The notes: generated from the sequence alone by a model not told the origin. DNA of 64,000 nt from Jannaschia sp. GRR-S6-38 (GCF_029853695.1 NZ_CP122537.1:3183501-3247500), one strand, 5' to 3'; positions 18,379 to 26,773 are shown, counted from the first letter of the stretch. Translations and numbers: made by a program.

Positions 18379-19761
18379 TTATCCCTTCTTGATGGCGAAG
18401 CTGTCGACATAGGCTTCGGGCGTTTCGGGATCGAAGCTTTTGCCCATGATCATGTGCGACTTGTAGCTGACGTCCGGGGCGTCGTAGCCCAGCTCGGTCA
18501 TCACCTTCCGGCAGTCCGCCGCCAGGTAGACCTGCTCGGCCACCGCCTTGTAGTCGATGTGGTTCTCGATATAGCCCCAGCGCTTCATCTGGGTCAGGAT
18601 CCACACCCCCATCGAATGCCAGGGGAACGGGTCGAAATCGATCCGGTCGGGCACCTGCTTTACCTCGCCCAGGCCGTCGGCATAGGTGCCGGTCAGCACC
18701 TGCTCGATCACCGTGACCGGCTGGTTGAGGTAGTTCGTGGGCGCGATCGCGGCCGAGATTTCCTTCCGATTGTCCGGGTTCGAGGCGTATTGCGTGGCGT
18801 CGATGATCGACTTCAGCAGCGCGCCGTAGGTGTTGGGCAACTCGGTGGCGAAGGACAGCGGCGCGGCGAAGGCGCAGCAGGGGTGGCCCTCCCAGATCTC
18901 CTTGGTCAGGATGTGGATGAAGCCGATGCCCTCGTAGACGGCGCGCTGGTTGAACGGGTCGGGCGAGAGATAGCCGTCGAGATTGCCCGCGCGCAGGTTG
19001 GCCACCATCTCGGGCGGCGGCACGACGCGGATCTGGATGTCGACATCCGGGTCGAGGCCGAATTCGGCGACGTAGTAGCGCAGCAGGAAGTTGTGCATCG
19101 AGTATTCGAACGGCACGCCGAAGGTGAAGCCCTTCCACTGCGTCGGGTCGCGCTTGTCCATGTGCTGGTTGCCCAGCACGATGGCCTGGCCGTTGATGTT
19201 CTCAACGGCGGGCATGATGTAGGGCTCGGCCACCGACCCGGCGCCCAGCGTCATGGCCAGCGGCATCGGGGTCAGCATGTGGCTGGCGTCATATTCGCCC
19301 GACAGCGACTTGTCGCGGGCCACGGCCCAGCCGGCGGTCTTGATGACCTGGGCGTTGAGGCCGTATTTCTCGTAGAAGCCCAGCGGCTGCGCCATGATGA
19401 TCGGCGTGGCGCAGGTGATCGGGACGAAGCCGATGTTGAGGTCGGTCTTCTCCGGCGGCCCGAGATTGTCGAGGATCGCGGCCTTGGCCTGGTCCATCGG
19501 GAAGACGGAGGCGAGCGCAGCCGCGATCGTGGACCCGCCCATCATCCCCATGAAGGACCGGCGGCCGATATCGCTCTGCCCGAAGACGGAGCGGACGATC
19601 GCGCTTTCCACCGCGCGTTCCAGCATCTCGTCGGATGTCGAGATGTCCGCGCTCGTATCGGCATCCGCACCATTGCCGCTGCAGCTGTGGCAACTGCAGT
19701 CGGCGCCGTGCCGAAGGTCGGTTTTCGCGGAAAAGGGGTTTCCGAGGCTCTTAACGGTCAT
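18379..19761 (-). CDS. ABC transporter substrate-binding protein, nitrate/cyanate (NrtA/CmpA) type
   Basis: The 460-residue product belongs to the NrtA-like class: LNIGFVPITCATPIIMAQPLGFYEKYGL, GFTFGVPFEYSMHNFLLRYY and GYLSPDPFNQRAVYEGIGF are landmarks. A Tat-like motif (GRRSFMGMMGGS) starts only near residue 67. It is preceded by a hydrophilic, Cys-rich leader with CSCHSCSGNG at about residues 22-31, so export would need a signal buried 65 residues in, or the leader has its own role. The start at 19761 is chosen because the leader is continuous and protein-like. First gene of the leftward cyanate operon. Confidence 0.88.
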   Translation of the reverse strand: MTVKSLGNPFSAKTDLRHGADCSCHSCSGNGADADTSADISTSDEMLERAVESAIVRSVFGQSDIGRRSFMGMMGGSTIAAALASVFPMDQAKAAILDNLGPPEKTDLNIGFVPITCATPIIMAQPLGFYEKYGLNAQVIKTAGWAVARDKSLSGEYDASHMLTPMPLAMTLGAGSVAEPYIMPAVENINGQAIVLGNQHMDKRDPTQWKGFTFGVPFEYSMHNFLLRYYVAEFGLDPDVDIQIRVVPPPEMVANLRAGNLDGYLSPDPFNQRAVYEGIGFIHILTKEIWEGHPCCAFAAPLSFATELPNTYGALLKSIIDATQYASNPDNRKEISAAIAPTNYLNQPVTVIEQVLTGTYADGLGEVKQVPDRIDFDPFPWHSMGVWILTQMKRWGYIENHIDYKAVAEQVYLAADCRKVMTELGYDAPDVSYKSHMIMGKSFDPETPEAYVDSFAIKKG

Positions 19762-19896
19762 GCGGGATCTCCACCTGTTGCTGCGTCGATCTTGAGCGGG
19801 GCGGTCGCGGACCAACAGGGGGCGGGGCGAAAACGCGAACTTTCCGAATTATCAATTAATACAACGTGCTGGGAGCATATCTTCTGTCGACGGGTT

Positions 19897-19927
19897 TACG
19901 AAAATTCATAAATTACGAATTTTCGTA
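19897..19927. promoter_or_regulatory. Perfect AT-rich palindrome between cyanate operon and regulator
   Basis: The arms TACGAAAATTC and GAATTTTCGTA are perfect 11-base inverted repeats separated by 9 bases, within an AT-rich island of an otherwise GC-rich region. It lies 135 bases upstream of the leftward transporter operon and 36 bases upstream of the preferred regulator start. This is the right place for an operator controlling one or both directions. The binder is not known; the adjacent Fis-type regulator is the first candidate. Confidence 0.7.
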
Positions 19928-19963
19928 TTGAAGCGCAGCCCGCGTCGCGCTTCTTTCGAGCGC

Positions 19964-21817
19964 ATGTCCGTCGATCAAGCCACACTCGATTCCCTGCTCG
20001 CGGGCGCGTTCGGCGCGACGGTGGTGATCGACCTGTCGAACGACCGCATCCTGGGCGCGTCCGCCGAGGCGCAGGCTTTGCTGCGGCAGGCCCCGCTGGC
20101 GGGCCACCGCTTTTCCACCTTCGTCCACGGACACCTGGGGCAGCTGATCGTATTCGTGGATGAGGTGCTGCATCGGGGCATGGCGTGGACCCGGCGGATC
20201 CAGGTGACGCCGCGCGACGGCGAGGCGCTCGACTGCGAGATCAACGGCAAGGTCGCCGCGCTGGACCGCGGCGCCGCGCTCGTCCTGCAGATCACCGATC
20301 TCGCGGAACTGGATTCGCGGGCGGAGGCGGCGCGCGTGGCGCGGCTTTACGGCGGCGGGCTGCACGAATGGCAGCGGGCGCAGTCGTTCTTTTCCGAACT
20401 GGAGCAGCAGAACCAGCTGATCCTGAACGCGGCGGGCGAAGGGATCTACGGCGTCAACGCCGACGGGAAGACCACCTTCGTCAACCGCGCCGCGCAGGAG
20501 ATGCTGGGATGGACCGCGGACGACCTGCTGGGGCAGGACATCCACTCCAAGATCCATCACCATCACCTCGACGGGGAACTCTATCCCTCGCAGGAATGCC
20601 CGATCTACCAGTCCTTCCGCTTCGAGGAGGTGAACCGCATCGAGGACGAGGTTTTCTGGCGGAAGGACGGCAAGCCGATCCGGGTCGAATACGTCTCGAC
20701 CCCGATCTACGAGGGCAAGGTGCTGGCGGGGGCCGTCGTCATCTTCCGCGACATCACCGAGCGCTGGGAAAACGAGCAGAAGCTGCGCGAGGCGCTGGAG
20801 GAGGTCGCGGCCCTGCGCGACAAGCTGGAGCAGGAGAACGCCTACCTGCAGGAGGCGATCAACATCGAGCGGGCGCATCACGACATCATCGGCCAGTCGC
20901 CGTCGATCCGCGAGATCCTCGCGCGGATCGAGATGGTGTCGCGCACCAACGCCAACGTCCTGATCACGGGAGAGAGCGGCACGGGAAAGGCGATGGTGGC
21001 GACGGCCATCCACGCCGACAGCGACCGCCGCCGCCGTCCGCTGATCCATTTCAAGTGCGCCTCGGTGAACCCCGACATGATCGAAAGCGAGCTGTTCGGC
21101 CATGTGCGCGGCGCCTTCACCGCCGCGCTGCGCGACAAGCCCGGCAAGCTCGAGCTGGCGCATGGCGGCACGCTGTTTCTCGACGAATTCGCCGATATTC
21201 CCCTCGAACAGCAGGGCATGCTGCTGGAGGCGCTGCAGAGCCGGCGGGTCACCCGCATGGGCGACACGCGCCCGCGCGAGCTGGATCTGCGGGTCGTCGC
21301 CTCGACCAGCCGCAACCTCGAACGCGAGGTGCAGGCCGGGCGGGTGCGGCAGGACCTGATGTTCTTCCTCAATGTCTTTCCGATCCAGTGCACGCCGCTG
21401 CGAGAGCGGATCGACGACATCCCGCCGCTGACGGTGCATCTGCTCAAACTGGCCTGCAAACGCCTGGGCATCCCGGTGCCGGTGATCACCGAAGGCATCA
21501 TACGCACGCTGCAACGCTACGACTGGCCCGGCAATGTCCGGGAACTCGCCAATGTCATCGAACGCGCGGCCATCGTGTCGCGCGGCGACAAGTTGCGCGT
21601 CGACATCCGCTCGGTGGGGGCCCCGGCGGTGCGCGGCGCGGCGACCCTGCTGACCGAGGCCGAGGTGGACCAGATCCGCACCGCCAACACCATCGCCTGC
21701 CTGCGCGAAACCGGGGGCAAGGTGTCCGGCCCCGGGGGCGCGGCGGAACTGCTGGGGATCCGCCCGACCACGCTCTATTCCCGCATCCGGAAGCTCGGGC
21801 TGCAGGCCGAGGGGTGA
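19964..21817 (+). CDS. PAS / AAA+ / Fis-type transcriptional regulator (NtrC-like)
   Basis: The 617-residue product has an N-terminal sensor region with a PAS domain (LILNAAGEGIYGVNADGK to VVIFRDITERWENEQ), then a coiled-coil linker. The AAA+ domain has Walker A GESGTGKAM and Walker B GGTLFLDEFADIP, followed by the sensor II region DWPGNVRELANVIERA. A Fis-type helix-turn-helix lies at the C terminus (GGAAELLGIRPTTLYSRIRKLGL). The sigma54-contact loop reads GAFTAA instead of GAFTGA. No receiver domain is seen, so it senses a ligand or redox state directly. It is divergent from the cyanate operon. An upstream start at 19928 would abut the palindrome, so the ATG at 19964 is preferred. Confidence 0.88.
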   Translation: MSVDQATLDSLLAGAFGATVVIDLSNDRILGASAEAQALLRQAPLAGHRFSTFVHGHLGQLIVFVDEVLHRGMAWTRRIQVTPRDGEALDCEINGKVAALDRGAALVLQITDLAELDSRAEAARVARLYGGGLHEWQRAQSFFSELEQQNQLILNAAGEGIYGVNADGKTTFVNRAAQEMLGWTADDLLGQDIHSKIHHHHLDGELYPSQECPIYQSFRFEEVNRIEDEVFWRKDGKPIRVEYVSTPIYEGKVLAGAVVIFRDITERWENEQKLREALEEVAALRDKLEQENAYLQEAINIERAHHDIIGQSPSIREILARIEMVSRTNANVLITGESGTGKAMVATAIHADSDRRRRPLIHFKCASVNPDMIESELFGHVRGAFTAALRDKPGKLELAHGGTLFLDEFADIPLEQQGMLLEALQSRRVTRMGDTRPRELDLRVVASTSRNLEREVQAGRVRQDLMFFLNVFPIQCTPLRERIDDIPPLTVHLLKLACKRLGIPVPVITEGIIRTLQRYDWPGNVRELANVIERAAIVSRGDKLRVDIRSVGAPAVRGAATLLTEAEVDQIRTANTIACLRETGGKVSGPGGAAELLGIRPTTLYSRIRKLGLQAEG

Positions 21818-21957
21818 CGCCCGGGGCCCGCGTCGCGAAAGGCCGTCGCGTCCGAGAGCGACTTGGTTCCAGGGGCGAGGGCGGGAAGTTGGGGGGCGGT
21901 TGGCGGTGGTGTCAGACAAGTTCGAACCAGTCTCAGCTCGGGCAGGATGACTGTCCC

Positions 21958-22150
21958 TTAGTTTGCGCGGAGTCCGCGCCATTCGGACAGAGCGGCGGTG
22001 CGGTTGGCATTGAAGGTGTCCCGTCGGGAGAGGCTGCGTTCATGGTTGAAGTGGTTCCAAACGTATGCGTTCGCGGCGGCGAACTTCTGCAGACACCGCA
22101 TGCGCAGGAAGCGAAGCATCGCTTGCTCTCGCATCGGCATGCGCCAGTGG
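21958..22150 (-). pseudogene. IS6-family transposase, C-terminal fragment
   Basis: The readable end MREQAMLRFLRMRCLQKFA, then NHFNHERSLSRRDTFN and AALSEWRGL, matches the C-terminal tail of alphaproteobacterial IS6-type transposases. Everything upstream, including the catalytic residues, is missing and is replaced by the resolvase pseudogene that ends 6 bases away. The 140 bases between this fragment and the regulator gene hold nothing recognised. Confidence 0.65.
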
Positions 22151-22155
22151 TCCAA

Positions 22156-22861
22156 TCACCCCAGCGCCTTCAGCCTTCGCAGCAAATTGCTGACGTTCGA
22201 CACGTGCCATCGGCCTCCGCGCCGCGTTCGGATTCCGCGGGTGTTCAACTCGTCAGCGATCGCGCGCAGCGCCATATGCCTTTCTTCGGGGATCGCCGCG
22301 ATGACCGGCGCCAGATCCCGCGCAAAGGCGTCCGCGTTCGCCGCGACCGCCGCGCGTAACGCGACCCCGCCCTTGCCAGCCCGTCGGAGCGCTGCAGCCC
22401 CGTTCGGGTTTCCGAGCTTCACCCCGCGTGCCTTTGCCGCCGCGAGCGCCTCCCTGGTGCGCCGTGAGATCGCCTTGCGCGACGAGGGCCATGATGCCCA
22501 TGGTAAGGTCGTTCGCCTCGGGCATGTCGCAGGCCAGGAAGCGCACGCCGCTCGATTGCAGCGTCAGCAGGAAGGCCGCGTTGCGCGACAGCCTGTCGAG
22601 CTTGGCGATGACCAGCGTGGCGCCCGTCAGCTTGGCGAGGTTCAGGGCCTTGTCGAGCTCTGGCCGCTCGTTCTTCCGACCGCTCTCCACTTCCGTGAAC
22701 CGGCCGATCACCTCCGCGCGGCGGGAGGTCGCGAAGGCGTCGATCGCTTTCCTCTGCGCCTCCATTCCCAGCCCGGACCGTCCTTGCCGCGCCGTCGAGA
22801 CCCGCTCGTAGGCGACGAGCCGCAGGGCCGGGGCAGGGGGCGGAGATGAGGAAGCGGCCAT
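22156..22861 (-). pseudogene. Serine resolvase/invertase, broken by an 11-bp deletion
   Basis: The N-terminal catalytic domain is intact in outline: LRLVAYERVSTARQGRSG with the active-site Ser, LVIAKLDRLSRNAAFLLTL and NDLTMGIMALVAQ. After VAQ the frame shifts. Compared with the intact copy at 56143, 11 bases are missing near 22474 (where that copy encodes QEREAISRRT). The C-terminal part continues in another frame as KLGNPNGAAALRRAG to SNVSNLLRRLKALG. The protein would be truncated after about 136 residues plus a frameshifted tail. The start ATG at 22861 follows a good ribosome-binding site, and an inverted repeat lies immediately upstream. Confidence 0.85.
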
Positions 22862-22899
22862 GTACACACCTGCCTGACGTTCGTTGCGCAGGTCTGTAC
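22862..22899. promoter_or_regulatory. Inverted repeat upstream of resolvase (possible res site/operator), copy A
   Basis: GTACACACCTGC and GCAGGTCTGTAC form 12-base arms with one mismatch and a 14-base spacer, directly next to the resolvase start codon. The same sequence is conserved at 56914-56951 in front of the intact resolvase. The spacing suits a dimeric serine recombinase or an autoregulatory repressor. Confidence 0.55.
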
Positions 22900-22939
22900 G
22901 TCGCTCGAACGGGACGCGAAGTGTAGCGCCCGAGCCCGG

Positions 22940-23440
22940 TCAAAGGCGCGGATCGATCGTCACGGCGTTCTCGTGGCCCTCGACGAGGTTGCCCTTCCCA
23001 TCGCGTGTTCTTCCGTCGGCGCCTTCGAACAGGATCCTGAACACCGTCGTCTCGTCTCCGGCGCCGGCCCGATCCGGGAGGCGCGCCCGTGAGGTCGGCG
23101 TGGTCCCGAGTTCGGACATGTACCGGCCCATGAGTTCGAGCTGCTTGTTGGCGATGCCGATCCAGGGCGATTGCTGGACATAGCCGGAGGGCGTCTTGAT
23201 CAACTTCGGACCCGCGCGCAGCTGACGCTCGGCCTCGGCCCACTTGCTATAGGACTGGCAGTAGGCGGCGAAGGCGGCCCGATCGGCGACGGTCAGGATG
23301 CCCGCGTCGAAGAGGGTTCTGGCCAGCCGGCGCCATTCCTTGCGGGCGACATCATCGAGATGGGCCGGGCAGCGCGGCAGGCCGCCTTCCTTGAGTTCCG
23401 CAGACGCGCGTGGTCGGGGCTTCGGTCCACGCCGCGCCAT
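22940..23440 (-). CDS. Phage terminase small subunit, P27 family
   Basis: The 166-residue product begins MARRGPKPRP and contains CPAHLDDVARKEWRRLARTLF, LTVADRAAFAAYCQSYSKWAEAE and SPWIGIANKQLELMGRYM, which are landmarks of the P27-type small terminase. In phages it recognises DNA for packaging. No large subunit follows; the resolvase takes its place, so this is a prophage-derived or satellite-like remnant. The start overlaps the stop of the 70-residue ORF (TGATG), which suggests translational coupling. The copy at 56992 is almost identical. Confidence 0.85.
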   Translation of the reverse strand: MARRGPKPRPRASAELKEGGLPRCPAHLDDVARKEWRRLARTLFDAGILTVADRAAFAAYCQSYSKWAEAERQLRAGPKLIKTPSGYVQQSPWIGIANKQLELMGRYMSELGTTPTSRARLPDRAGAGDETTVFRILFEGADGRTRDGKGNLVEGHENAVTIDPRL

Positions 23441-23652
23441 CAGTCTGGCGATCCCGGAACCAGGCGCCGAACGAGAGGACTGCCTCGGGTCGAAGCGACC
23501 GCAAAGGCGAGGCTGCCGACGAGCGCCTGCTGCGCCCGAATGTCAAAACACGCCATCGGGAAGACGAGCACCTGCACGACGACGTTCCAACTACCATTAG
23601 CCACGAGCCTTGTTGCGGTTTCGATGCGCCAAAGGGCAGGCGGCGGGTTCAT
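23440..23652 (-). CDS. Small phage-module protein, unknown function
   Basis: The 70-residue ORF begins MNPPPALWRIETATRLV and has NVVVQVLVFPMACFDIRAQQ and a basic tail. It overlaps the methyltransferase stop by four bases (ATGA) and the terminase start by one base (TGATG). Both overlaps are kept in the second copy at 57492, where only one residue differs. Conservation of sequence and coupling supports a real gene. No motif is recognised. Confidence 0.7.
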   Translation of the reverse strand: MNPPPALWRIETATRLVANGSWNVVVQVLVFPMACFDIRAQQALVGSLAFAVASTRGSPLVRRLVPGSPD

Positions 23653-24917
23653 GCAGCGGCCTCTTCGCGTGCGCGGGCGACGGCATCGAAGGTTTGTCCA
23701 TCCTGCGCGTTCGTGGCCTGCCGGCCCGTGAAGTCCTGCCAACGCGCCACGGCCACGTCGACATAGGCCGGGTCCAGCTCCATCGCGAGGCAGACGCGCC
23801 CCGTCGTCTCGGCCGCGATGATGGAGGTGCCAGAGCCCGAGAAGGGCTCGTAGACCGCCTGTCCGGCACTCGCGTTGTTGAGCATCGGGCGGCGCATGCA
23901 CTCGACGGGTTTCTGCGTGCCGTGGACCGTCGCGGCGTCCTGGTCGCGGTTCGGGATCTGCCAGAGCGTCGACTGCGTCCGGTCCCCTGACCAGTGGCCC
24001 GTGCCGCGGACGGCGTACCAGGCCGGCTCGTGCTGCCAGTGGTAGTGCCCGCGGCTGAGCACATGCCGGTCCTTGGCCCAGATGATCTGCGAGCGGATGT
24101 CGAAGCCGGAGGCTGCGAGGCTTTCGGCCACCGTGGAGGCGTGCAGCGCGCCGTGCCAGACATACGCGACTTCGCCGGGGAACAGGGCCCAGGCCTCGCG
24201 CCAGTCGGCCCGGTCGTCATTGGCGACCTTGCCCGTGCGCCTCGTCTTCGCCGCGCCGACATCGTTGCGCCAGCCCGGGTCGTAATTCACGCCATAGGGA
24301 GGGTCGGTGACCATCAGGTGCGGCCGGACGCCGTCGAGCAACCGAGACACCGCCGCCGCGTCCGTGGCGTCGCCGCAGAGCAGCCGGTGGGACCCAAGCT
24401 GCCACAGGTCGCCCGGACGGCTCACGGGCCGGGCAGGGGGCTCGGGCGTGGCTTCCTCGCCCTCCCGGGCCGCACCGCTGCCGAGCAGCGCGTCAAGCTC
24501 CGCGCCGTCGAAGCCCAGATCGCCCAGCTCCACGCCCAGATCAGCCAGCTCGCCCAGTTCGAGACCCAGCAGGGCGCGATCCCATTCGGCCCGCTCGGCC
24601 AGGCGGTTGTCGGCGAGGATGTAGGCCCGCTTCTGCGCCTCTGTCAGATGCCCGAGCTCGATCACCGGCACCGTCTTGAGCCCGAGCTTGCGCGCGGCCA
24701 GCACGCGGCCGTGGCCGGCGATGATGCCACGCTGGCCGTCGACCAGCACCGGGTTGTTGAACCCGAACTCGCGAATGGAGCCCGCGATCAGCGCCACCTG
24801 CGCGTCCGAATGCATGCGCGCGTTGCTGGCGTAGGGGACGAGATCCGCCACGGGGGCCTGGGTGATGGACCGGGCGCCGTTCGGTCCGCCGTAATGTGCT
24901 GCGACTGCCTTGGTCAC
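23649..24917 (-). CDS. ParB-like / DNA adenine-or-cytosine-N4 methyltransferase fusion
   Basis: The 422-residue product has an N-terminal ParB-like nuclease/partition domain (residues about 15-130; VPYASNARMHSDAQVALIAGSI, GRGIIAGHGRVLAARKLG-like, RAYILADNRLAE). It is followed by an amino-methyltransferase domain with the catalytic DPPYG at about residue 225 and the SAM-binding FSGSGTS near 360. Such fusions are common in alphaproteobacterial prophages next to the terminase, where they probably protect phage DNA from restriction. This copy is intact, whereas its twin at 57701 is frameshifted. It heads a leftward coupled operon. Confidence 0.88.
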   Translation of the reverse strand: MTKAVAAHYGGPNGARSITQAPVADLVPYASNARMHSDAQVALIAGSIREFGFNNPVLVDGQRGIIAGHGRVLAARKLGLKTVPVIELGHLTEAQKRAYILADNRLAERAEWDRALLGLELGELADLGVELGDLGFDGAELDALLGSGAAREGEEATPEPPARPVSRPGDLWQLGSHRLLCGDATDAAAVSRLLDGVRPHLMVTDPPYGVNYDPGWRNDVGAAKTRRTGKVANDDRADWREAWALFPGEVAYVWHGALHASTVAESLAASGFDIRSQIIWAKDRHVLSRGHYHWQHEPAWYAVRGTGHWSGDRTQSTLWQIPNRDQDAATVHGTQKPVECMRRPMLNNASAGQAVYEPFSGSGTSIIAAETTGRVCLAMELDPAYVDVAVARWQDFTGRQATNAQDGQTFDAVARAREEAAA

Positions 24918-24983
24918 GACCCCCGCCTCGAATTACGCGGCGCCGTCCGCCGCCCGCCGCCAGTCTAGCGCCGGCGGTAAATA

Positions 24984-25010
24984 ATTGTAATCATGACATT
25001 TCACGACAAT
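24984..25010. promoter_or_regulatory. TGTAAnnATGACA operator-like site, left module copy A
   Basis: The segment reads ATTGTAATCATGACATTTC then ACGACAAT. TGTAATCATGACA is an imperfect 13-base dyad, and ATTGT/ACAAT arms enclose the segment. It lies 67 bases upstream of the methyltransferase start. The same site is at 59038, and related sites are at 33439 and 61331 in front of the cargo genes. Confidence 0.5.
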
Positions 25011-25145
25011 CCCGGACGGGGAGCGACAATTCCGAAATCGATGACTGACGGCGGCGGACCCGTTACTGCAAGCGACCGCGCCCCTACCGTAATTTTCAGA
25101 CTATGAATTCCACTAAGCGGCGAATGGCTGCTCCGAGTCCAACTT

Positions 25146-25801
25146 GCACGTTCGTCATAGCGCAGCGAAGGTCTGCTCGAAGGATCAGGCACAAACATGC
25201 CGAAACCAGTTGGGTTTCGCCCTGGGGTTCTGACCGTGCTTACATGTTGAAGGGGCGGAGGCGCTCACGGAAAGACAGAAACGACCGTCTTTGGCGCATA
25301 GGTATTGTGAGGAGGGTTGTGTCCGATGAGCGGACGAAGCTGCGGTTCGCGTCACCAATTCGATTGTCCGCTTCGGCAATGCCAATGCCAATGATTTCCT
25401 CGCCAATATGCAACCGGCTCAAAAAAAAAGATCACGGCGATGACAAGATCCCAGGGAGGGCTTTCTACACTTCATTGAGATCCGACGGGATGACGAAAAT
25501 CCAGGCTGGATCAAAGAGGGGCGGCGCAATGTGCTGCCTAATTCTTGTGAATTTTAAAATCTGACATCCCCTGACGGGGCGACTTTGCGGGCCCGGAGCC
25601 TTAGGGACAGATCGCCCGAGTTGTCACTGTGATGTCGCCCGAGTAGCGCTGTCGGACAAATTGGAATTGGTCCGACAGCGCCATTCAGCAGGCGTAGGGT
25701 GTCCGGTTCGTCATCTTCGTCTAAGTGCTTTAGTAGCTACCTAAGTGTACCAACCGGTCCGAAAATCCGCGACCAGCTCTCAGCTTGGTGGGACGACTGC
25801 T
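25146..25801. other. Unassigned region next to duplicated module
   Basis: This 656-base stretch starts where the similarity with element B ends. On the minus strand at 25240-25422 a 60-codon frame reads HIGEEIIGIGIAEADNRIG, then NRSFVRSSD, which has a protein-like (vaguely PAS-like) composition. It has no good start and may be a gene remnant. Nothing else is recognised. Confidence 0.35.
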
Positions 25802-26773
25802 TTATATGTGCTGCCATTCTTCTGGAACCCAAGCGTAGGCCCCGTCTTTTTCTTCGACATGACCGATACCAGGGAACGGCAAATGGGTGCCCGCAACGGC
25901 GATCTTGTCGGCAACCACCATATCCAAGACACGGCGGCGCGTCTCGGCGGCCTGCACGCCATCTGCGTCAAAGGCGATACCGGCATCAGGGTGGCTAAAC
26001 TGCAGCGACGCCAAAGCTGTGCTGTCTCCCCATATGATCAACTGATCAGAGCCATCCGACACACGGACCCCACTGTGTCCTGGGGTATGCCCCGGCATTG
26101 CCAAAGTGGTGAGGCCGCCACCAAGATCGGTATTGTCGCCAAACATTTCAGTCCGCTGAGTGTAGGCCTCGCTGACAGCACGTGCCAGGGCAAAGAAACC
26201 TTGCGAAGACTCCGGCGCACCCGATGCGATCATCTCGTCCGTCCAGAAGGCATGATCGGCCTCGCTGACATGCAACGACGCATTCGGGAAGACCGGGCCA
26301 TTATCTCCGATCAATCCCCCGATGTGATCCGGGTGCATGTGAGTCAACACAATGTGGTTCACGTCTTCAGGTGCAACGCCAAGCAGCTCCAGCGATGTGC
26401 GCAGCCTGCCTGCTGTTGGTCCAAAGGCACCGCCCGCACCAGCATCGACCAAGCTAACCTGGTCTCCTTGGCGAATGACGTGAGTACTGATTGCCAGCGG
26501 AATCGGATTCGCAGGATCAAGATAGGCCGCCTTCATTCCTTCCGCGATTTGCTCGTCCCCGAGGTTCGTTACAAGGTTCTGATCGAGCTTGAAATACCCG
26601 TCCAGCAACGTCGTCACGCGCAGATTGCCGACCATACGATCATAGAAGGTTGGAATTGGTGCCGTTGTATGGGCCGCGGCTTGCAGGGGGTGTGGGCGTC
26701 CGGCGGCAAGAAGGGCGGCCCCACCCGCGGCGCCCAGAATCAATCCACGGCGCGAAGGATCGAAAGAAGTCAT
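25802..26773 (-). CDS. Tat-exported MBL-fold metallohydrolase
   Basis: The 323-residue product has a twin-arginine-like signal (PSRRGLILGAAGGAALLA). The metallo-beta-lactamase core follows: LVDAGAGG, the zinc motif THMHPDHIGG (HxHxDH), MPGHTPGHSGV and GTHLPFPGIGH. The family includes lactonases, arylsulfatase-like and other hydrolases, and the substrate here is unknown. Base composition is less GC-rich than the chromosomal genes of region 1, consistent with transfer. No partner gene is adjacent. Confidence 0.85.
   Translation of the reverse strand: MTSFDPSRRGLILGAAGGAALLAAGRPHPLQAAAHTTAPIPTFYDRMVGNLRVTTLLDGYFKLDQNLVTNLGDEQIAEGMKAAYLDPANPIPLAISTHVIRQGDQVSLVDAGAGGAFGPTAGRLRTSLELLGVAPEDVNHIVLTHMHPDHIGGLIGDNGPVFPNASLHVSEADHAFWTDEMIASGAPESSQGFFALARAVSEAYTQRTEMFGDNTDLGGGLTTLAMPGHTPGHSGVRVSDGSDQLIIWGDSTALASLQFSHPDAGIAFDADGVQAAETRRRVLDMVVADKIAVAGTHLPFPGIGHVEEKDGAYAWVPEEWQHI

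Larger units (their letters stand above)
22156..25145 (-). repeat. Duplicated resolvase/terminase/methyltransferase module, copy A
   Basis: This segment is repeated in the same order and orientation at 56143-59198. Identity is very high from the resolvase start through the terminase, the 70-residue ORF and most of the methyltransferase, and in the upstream non-coding tail. It is lower in the middle and C-terminal part of the resolvase. The two copies are about 34 kb apart and differ in which gene is broken. Confidence 0.9.

Noticed and set aside
19762..19896. Sigma54 (-24/-12) promoter for the cyanate operon
   Set aside because: No GG-N10-GC arrangement with a reasonable match was found on the minus strand by eye.
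25103..25564. A 153-codon plus-strand ORF after the left module
   Set aside because: Its start lies inside the duplicated tail, the composition is not protein-like, and element B does not keep the frame.
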